Position numbers and translations under genes: made by a program. 64,000 bases of DNA, from NCBI RefSeq assembly GCF_000166195.2, contig NZ_CM001403.1, forward strand, positions 6,652,432 to 6,716,431, given 5' to 3'. How positions within the stretch are numbered: the stretch's first letter is position 1; each line of letters starts with the position of its first letter. The stretch comes from Mucilaginibacter paludis DSM 18603 (GTDB lineage: Bacteria > Bacteroidota > Bacteroidia > Sphingobacteriales > Sphingobacteriaceae). A model generated the notes under the pieces. It searched no databases and was not told where the DNA came from. It saw only the letters and a program-made list of their open reading frames with translations. Of this stretch, positions 60,684-64,000 are shown in pieces.

Positions 60684-60723
60684 TAGAAGTAATTATTACT
60701 TCCAAGATAGGGAATTTATTAAA

Positions 60724-61824
60724 TTATCGATGGCGTTTACGTTGTAAACTGCGTTGCTTAATCCGCTCCTGTTCGGCAACGATTTTTTGCCGTTCCAGTT
60801 CCTGTGGCGTTGGCTGGTTAACGGTCTTTGATTTGTTTTCAGCAAATTGTTGTGCTGCTTCCTGTTTGCGTTCCTGTTCGGTTTTATCGGGTTCGGCTGG
60901 TTTGGTAGCTTCTTTACTTGCTGCTTTAAATTCTTCAAACACTTGGTCAAATTTGCGCTGGTTGGTAACCTGCGCATCTTCCTTGGTTCCATCTGAACGG
61001 TTATCGGCAAAATCTTTGGCGATATTCGTGGCAGATGGTTTTTGTTCCTGCTTCTGCTGTTCTGTTTTGCCGGATTTGCTGCTTTGTTCGCGCATTAATT
61101 CAATGGCCTGCTTATCTGTTATCAAGGGCTCATGGCGCAAACGGGCGCGGACTTCTTTCGTCCTAACCCCGTCCAGTTGCCGCACAAGGTCAAAGGCACG
61201 TCCAGTGCCATCCACAATCATAAAAGGGCGGTTTCCGGTTCCAGCAGCAACCATGTAGCCAGCCTTTCGAGCTTCTTTGATAAATTCTGCTCCTGTGGTG
61301 GTTTTGTTCCATAGTTCGGTGGCGGCCTGCTTAAGGTCAAAGCGGTGAGGGTTTCGATATGGGGTTTGTTTGTGACCTAAAGCCTGCTCCATAATTGATC
61401 GCGTGGCATCAGCTTTGTATTTGCTGTTCTTATTGTCAATCATCTTACCTGTTTCATGATTATAGCGTTCCCAAACCACATGCGCATGGGTGCGGCCTTT
61501 TTTGGTATGCAGGGTGATGACACGGCGCTGGTTCTCGTAACCCGTACCTTTTGCGAGAATATCAGCCGCCAGATACCAATCCTCCCGTGTCATGGCCTTA
61601 TCCTCGCCGTAGGCGGGATTGATTTGCGCATGGAAAAAAGCCTTATCGGTTTTGGTCAATTCCGAATTAAGTTCCATGCTGATAATAGTTTGGTACAGGT
61701 AATCAAGATCGGACGTTTCACGGCCATCGATCTCCAAGATTTCAACCTGTGAATTGTCGCCCAAAGCCATCAAATAATTTGATAGCTGCGCACCATTGCC
61801 GCGAATATCTACCCGTAAGATCAT
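60724..61824 (-). CDS. Relaxase/mobilization nuclease of element B (MOBP-like)
   Basis: 366 residues. Relaxase domain at 1-220: candidate catalytic Tyr17 (QLSNYLMAL), FFHAQINPAYGEDKAM, and metal motif KKGRTHAHVVWERYN. The C-terminal ~140 residues are a long Gln/Lys/Glu coiled tail ending in RKRHR. It nicks the element's oriT. Start overlaps the mobC stop by 4 bases. Confidence 0.87.
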   Translation of the reverse strand: MILRVDIRGNGAQLSNYLMALGDNSQVEILEIDGRETSDLDYLYQTIISMELNSELTKTDKAFFHAQINPAYGEDKAMTREDWYLAADILAKGTGYENQRRVITLHTKKGRTHAHVVWERYNHETGKMIDNKNSKYKADATRSIMEQALGHKQTPYRNPHRFDLKQAATELWNKTTTGAEFIKEARKAGYMVAAGTGNRPFMIVDGTGRAFDLVRQLDGVRTKEVRARLRHEPLITDKQAIELMREQSSKSGKTEQQKQEQKPSATNIAKDFADNRSDGTKEDAQVTNQRKFDQVFEEFKAASKEATKPAEPDKTEQERKQEAAQQFAENKSKTVNQPTPQELERQKIVAEQERIKQRSLQRKRHR

Positions 61825-62189
61825 TTTCCTAAAATTTCCATTAGGTGTTTTACCAATGTATCAACACCGTAAATGGCGCTGTTCATGGCATGTTCGGAGA
61901 TGTTGATAGGTTCGCCATCTTCACGCATCCGGTTATGCACTCGGGCAATCTGGTTAAGATTGCTGCCGTTCTTGTTTAACTCTGCCAAAATTTTGAGCAA
62001 CAATTCACGGTCTGGTGTCGGCACGGTACGTGACGGCTTGGCATTCAATGCCAAGCCACGCAAAAAATCACTCGGCGTTGACCCGGCGTTTTTGGCATTT
62101 TGCCAAATTTGTGATTTCTCGGATGAGGTTACGCGCAAGCGTATCATAAGCTCACGCTTATCATCATCCAGTTTTTCAGGTCTTGCCAT
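61821..62189 (-). CDS. mobC: MobC-type relaxosome protein
   Basis: 122 residues: basic ribbon-helix-helix-like start (KRELMIRLRVTSSEKSQIWQ), FLRGLALNAKPSRTVPTP and the MobC signature LAELNKNGSNLNQIARVHNR. It assists strand opening at oriT. First gene of the leftward mob operon, next to the repeat-rich gap at 62221-62306. Confidence 0.85.
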   Translation of the reverse strand: MARPEKLDDDKRELMIRLRVTSSEKSQIWQNAKNAGSTPSDFLRGLALNAKPSRTVPTPDRELLLKILAELNKNGSNLNQIARVHNRMREDGEPINISEHAMNSAIYGVDTLVKHLMEILGK

Positions 62190-62220
62190 TTTGCTCTTGA
62201 ATTTTGGTAAGGGGGGTTAA

Positions 62221-62306
62221 GGGGGGATGCATCGCCCCCCTTGCAAGTTTGGGTTGTGCGGAAATTACCCGTAAGGGTTTTTGTAGCTACAACCCACATC
62301 TTGCAA
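62221..62306. other. Candidate oriT of element B
   Basis: A G-run/C-run hairpin with GATGCATC inside (62221-62240) is followed by two nested inverted-repeat pairs: TTGCAAG / CTTGCAA (62241-62247 with 62300-62306) and TGGGTTGT / ACAACCCA (62250-62257 with 62289-62296). The site lies between divergent mobC and coupling-protein genes, the usual place for a transfer origin. It could also act as an operator. Confidence 0.5.
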
Positions 62307-62482
62307 CACGACTACAAGATACGTATTCAGAGCGAACTTTTCAGGAAAAATCGCATATATGCATTACAAACAATGGCGGTGCATCTAAAGGTAAAAAGAG
62401 TTATGCCTGTAAAAGAAAAAATAATACTTGCAGATATTATTTCCCTATATTACGGCGCCACAATTCCTAAACCTTATTATTT

Positions 62483-64000
62483 ATGAGCGACGAAAAAAAG
62501 CCAGACGATGAGAATATAAAGCCTTTTTATATTCATTTCGGGAAGACCCGAAAGGAGCCAAAATATAGCCACGCGCCATCGAAGAATACTACAGACGATA
62601 AAAACGATGCCTCAGATATTCCACCGGAAAAAAATAACACGGTGCCGCCGATACCAAACCGCAATCCATATCAACAAGCGGCCAATAAAAGTGACGATGA
62701 TGATATCTTTAGCCGATTGGGCATTACCAAAGCCGAATTTGATACGCTTATAGAATTTAGGGCGAATTACGAAGCACGGAATAATGTTTTCGTTTTCCTC
62801 GTTGGGGTTCTGCTCACGCCTATATCGCTGGCAGGATCGTTATTAGGTTATGTTCGGGCATATAGGCGCTTTTTTGATGGCCGGTCTGTAAGGGCGTATT
62901 TATGGCCGATGCGGCCTATCACACGATTGGCGATGATCTTAGGGGCAATTGTCTTTTGGTTGCTAATGCTGGCACTGTTTATTGTTGCAATCCCGGTGTT
63001 TGCCGCTGGCAATTATACCAAAGGACTTATTCTTGGTTATTTGGTAATCAACACAACCATTACCCTCATTGTATTTGGGATTTTCAAACTATGGCAGCGT
63101 AGAATTAATAGTGCCATTGCAGAGGGCAATAAATTCGGCTCGGCTCGGTTTGCTCATAATGACGAACTTTATACATTACGGAACGATACAGGTTTCTATA
63201 TCGGCAACGGCCATTTGTTTGACGACAAAGGCCATATCCTGACTGTGGCGGGAACGCGCGGCGGTAAAGGCACCAATATTATAATTCCTAATTTATTAGG
63301 GGCTGGGAAAGTGCAAACAAGCTGGGTAATCATTGACCCAAAAGCGGAAAATACTTATATCACCCAAAAATATCAGCGTTCTATCGGGCAACAAGTTATT
63401 ATCCTAAATCCGTGGGATTTATTTGGTTCCGATTTAGGCGAAACCCAAACCTACAATCCTCTCGATATTCTTAAACTCGATTCCCCGCATTTGGTGGATG
63501 ATGTGCAAGTGATCGCCGAAATGATCGTGCCGATTGAGGCTGGAAGCGGGGATAAATTTTGGACGGATTCTGCCCGAACAATTGTAAGTGGCCTATTACT
63601 GCACCTTGTTACGTCACAGCCGAAAGACAACCAGACCCTTACCACATTGTGGGAATGGGTAAGGCTGGTTTCGGATGATTGGGATAAGCTTATTCAAGAT
63701 ATGGGTGTTTGTGATGTTCCGGTAAACGGCATTATTGTTAAAAATGCCGCCCATGAAATATTGAAGCTTCAATCTGCTGGCGATGATACTTTCGGCGGTA
63801 TCATTGCCAATGTATTACAGGCAACGGATTTTCTTAAATCTCCTGCGTTGCAACAATCGCTAAAAAGTGGTTTTAAGCCTGAAACGCTGGCAGATGGCAA
63901 AACAACGCTGTATGTTATCATCCCTGCCGACAAACTCCGTTCACATGGTCGATATTTACGCTTGATCGTTACGAGCATGATGCGTGCGGTTATCAGGCAA
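62483..64000 (+). CDS. VirD4/TraG-type coupling protein, 3' end beyond the window
   Basis: ATG 62483, open to the edge (506 codons seen). A polar N-terminus of about 95 residues (DDIFSRLGITKAEFDTLIEF) precedes two to three membrane helices (about 105-125, 150-180, 190-210). The P-loop ATPase follows, with Walker A AGTRGGKGTN near 260 and WVIIDPKAENTYIT. It belongs to the T4SS-DNA_transf family that recruits relaxosomes to a type IV channel. Read away from mobC. Confidence 0.9.
   Translation, partial: MSDEKKPDDENIKPFYIHFGKTRKEPKYSHAPSKNTTDDKNDASDIPPEKNNTVPPIPNRNPYQQAANKSDDDDIFSRLGITKAEFDTLIEFRANYEARNNVFVFLVGVLLTPISLAGSLLGYVRAYRRFFDGRSVRAYLWPMRPITRLAMILGAIVFWLLMLALFIVAIPVFAAGNYTKGLILGYLVINTTITLIVFGIFKLWQRRINSAIAEGNKFGSARFAHNDELYTLRNDTGFYIGNGHLFDDKGHILTVAGTRGGKGTNIIIPNLLGAGKVQTSWVIIDPKAENTYITQKYQRSIGQQVIILNPWDLFGSDLGETQTYNPLDILKLDSPHLVDDVQVIAEMIVPIEAGSGDKFWTDSARTIVSGLLLHLVTSQPKDNQTLTTLWEWVRLVSDDWDKLIQDMGVCDVPVNGIIVKNAAHEILKLQSAGDDTFGGIIANVLQATDFLKSPALQQSLKSGFKPETLADGKTTLYVIIPADKLRSHGRYLRLIVTSMMRAVIRQ

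Larger units (their letters stand above)
53887..64000. mobile_element. Integrative mobilizable element B (left part; continues past the window)
   Basis: Begins at the tRNA-derived repeat with an inward tyrosine integrase, as element A does, and carries its own mobC, relaxase and coupling-protein genes. The right end, expected to be another copy of the 45-bp repeat next to the intact tRNA gene or a further element, is outside the window. Confidence 0.75.

Noticed and set aside
1..64000. CRISPR array or rRNA genes
   Set aside because: No regularly spaced repeat-spacer series and no rRNA-like sequence were seen anywhere; the repeats found are pairs.

Overview
The window looks like a chromosomal piece of a Bacteroidota bacterium, most likely Sphingobacteriaceae (Mucilaginibacter/Pedobacter-like). 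This rests on family content: DUF5117-type zinc metalloprotease lipoproteins, Bacteroidetes-type tyrosine integrases, CTn-style MobA/MobB/TraG, and TTG...TAnnTTTG promoters. No database search was possible, so the taxon is an inference.

Layout. (1) 1-9112: an AT-rich operon of exported proteins. It holds two zinc metalloproteases (the first cut by the window edge), a free-standing DsbD-alpha-like protein, an S9 peptidase, an FKBP isomerase and a full DsbD reductase. Base composition rises abruptly inside dsbD near 7780. (2) 9179-23072: a GC-richer accessory segment with two AraC regulators, a PIN-domain protein, a leftward traG-relaxase-mobA block with a hairpin-rich candidate oriT, an RRM protein, a two-gene metalloprotease unit, a CHC2 zinc-finger protein, a pentapeptide-TIR protein and a large serine recombinase. 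(3) 23073-53931: an integrated element bounded by 45-bp perfect direct repeats that match the 3' half of a tRNA-Met(CAU) gene, with the same integrase-site-like repeats inside both ends. It carries a tyrosine integrase, an AbiE toxin-antitoxin pair, a MOBF relaxase with coupling protein, an AT-rich island of secreted hydrolases, a cleanly delimited IS3-family insertion, a nested P4-type integrase with AlpA, and a second serine recombinase followed by leader-sharing secreted proteins. (4) 53887-64000: a second element starting at the next tRNA-derived repeat, with its own integrase, a cargo of exported proteins, a stand-alone receiver, MobC, a relaxase and a coupling protein that runs off the right edge.

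How it works together. The window reads as a tandem array of mobilizable elements at one tRNA gene; the intact tRNA should lie to the right of the window. Three relaxase systems of different type sit within 45 kb, and none has a complete mating apparatus here. Cargo is mainly conflict related: AbiE, TIR, PIN, HEXXH proteases and cell-wall hydrolases.

The most unusual finding is at 36.3-41.1 kb. Two NlpC/P60 lipoproteins are each preceded by a small exported protein that repeats the region just behind the enzyme's lipobox. In one pair the shared 18-residue motif differs only at synonymous positions; in the other the small gene has been split by the IS element. A stand-alone pro-segment acting as inhibitor or immunity protein is the working hypothesis.
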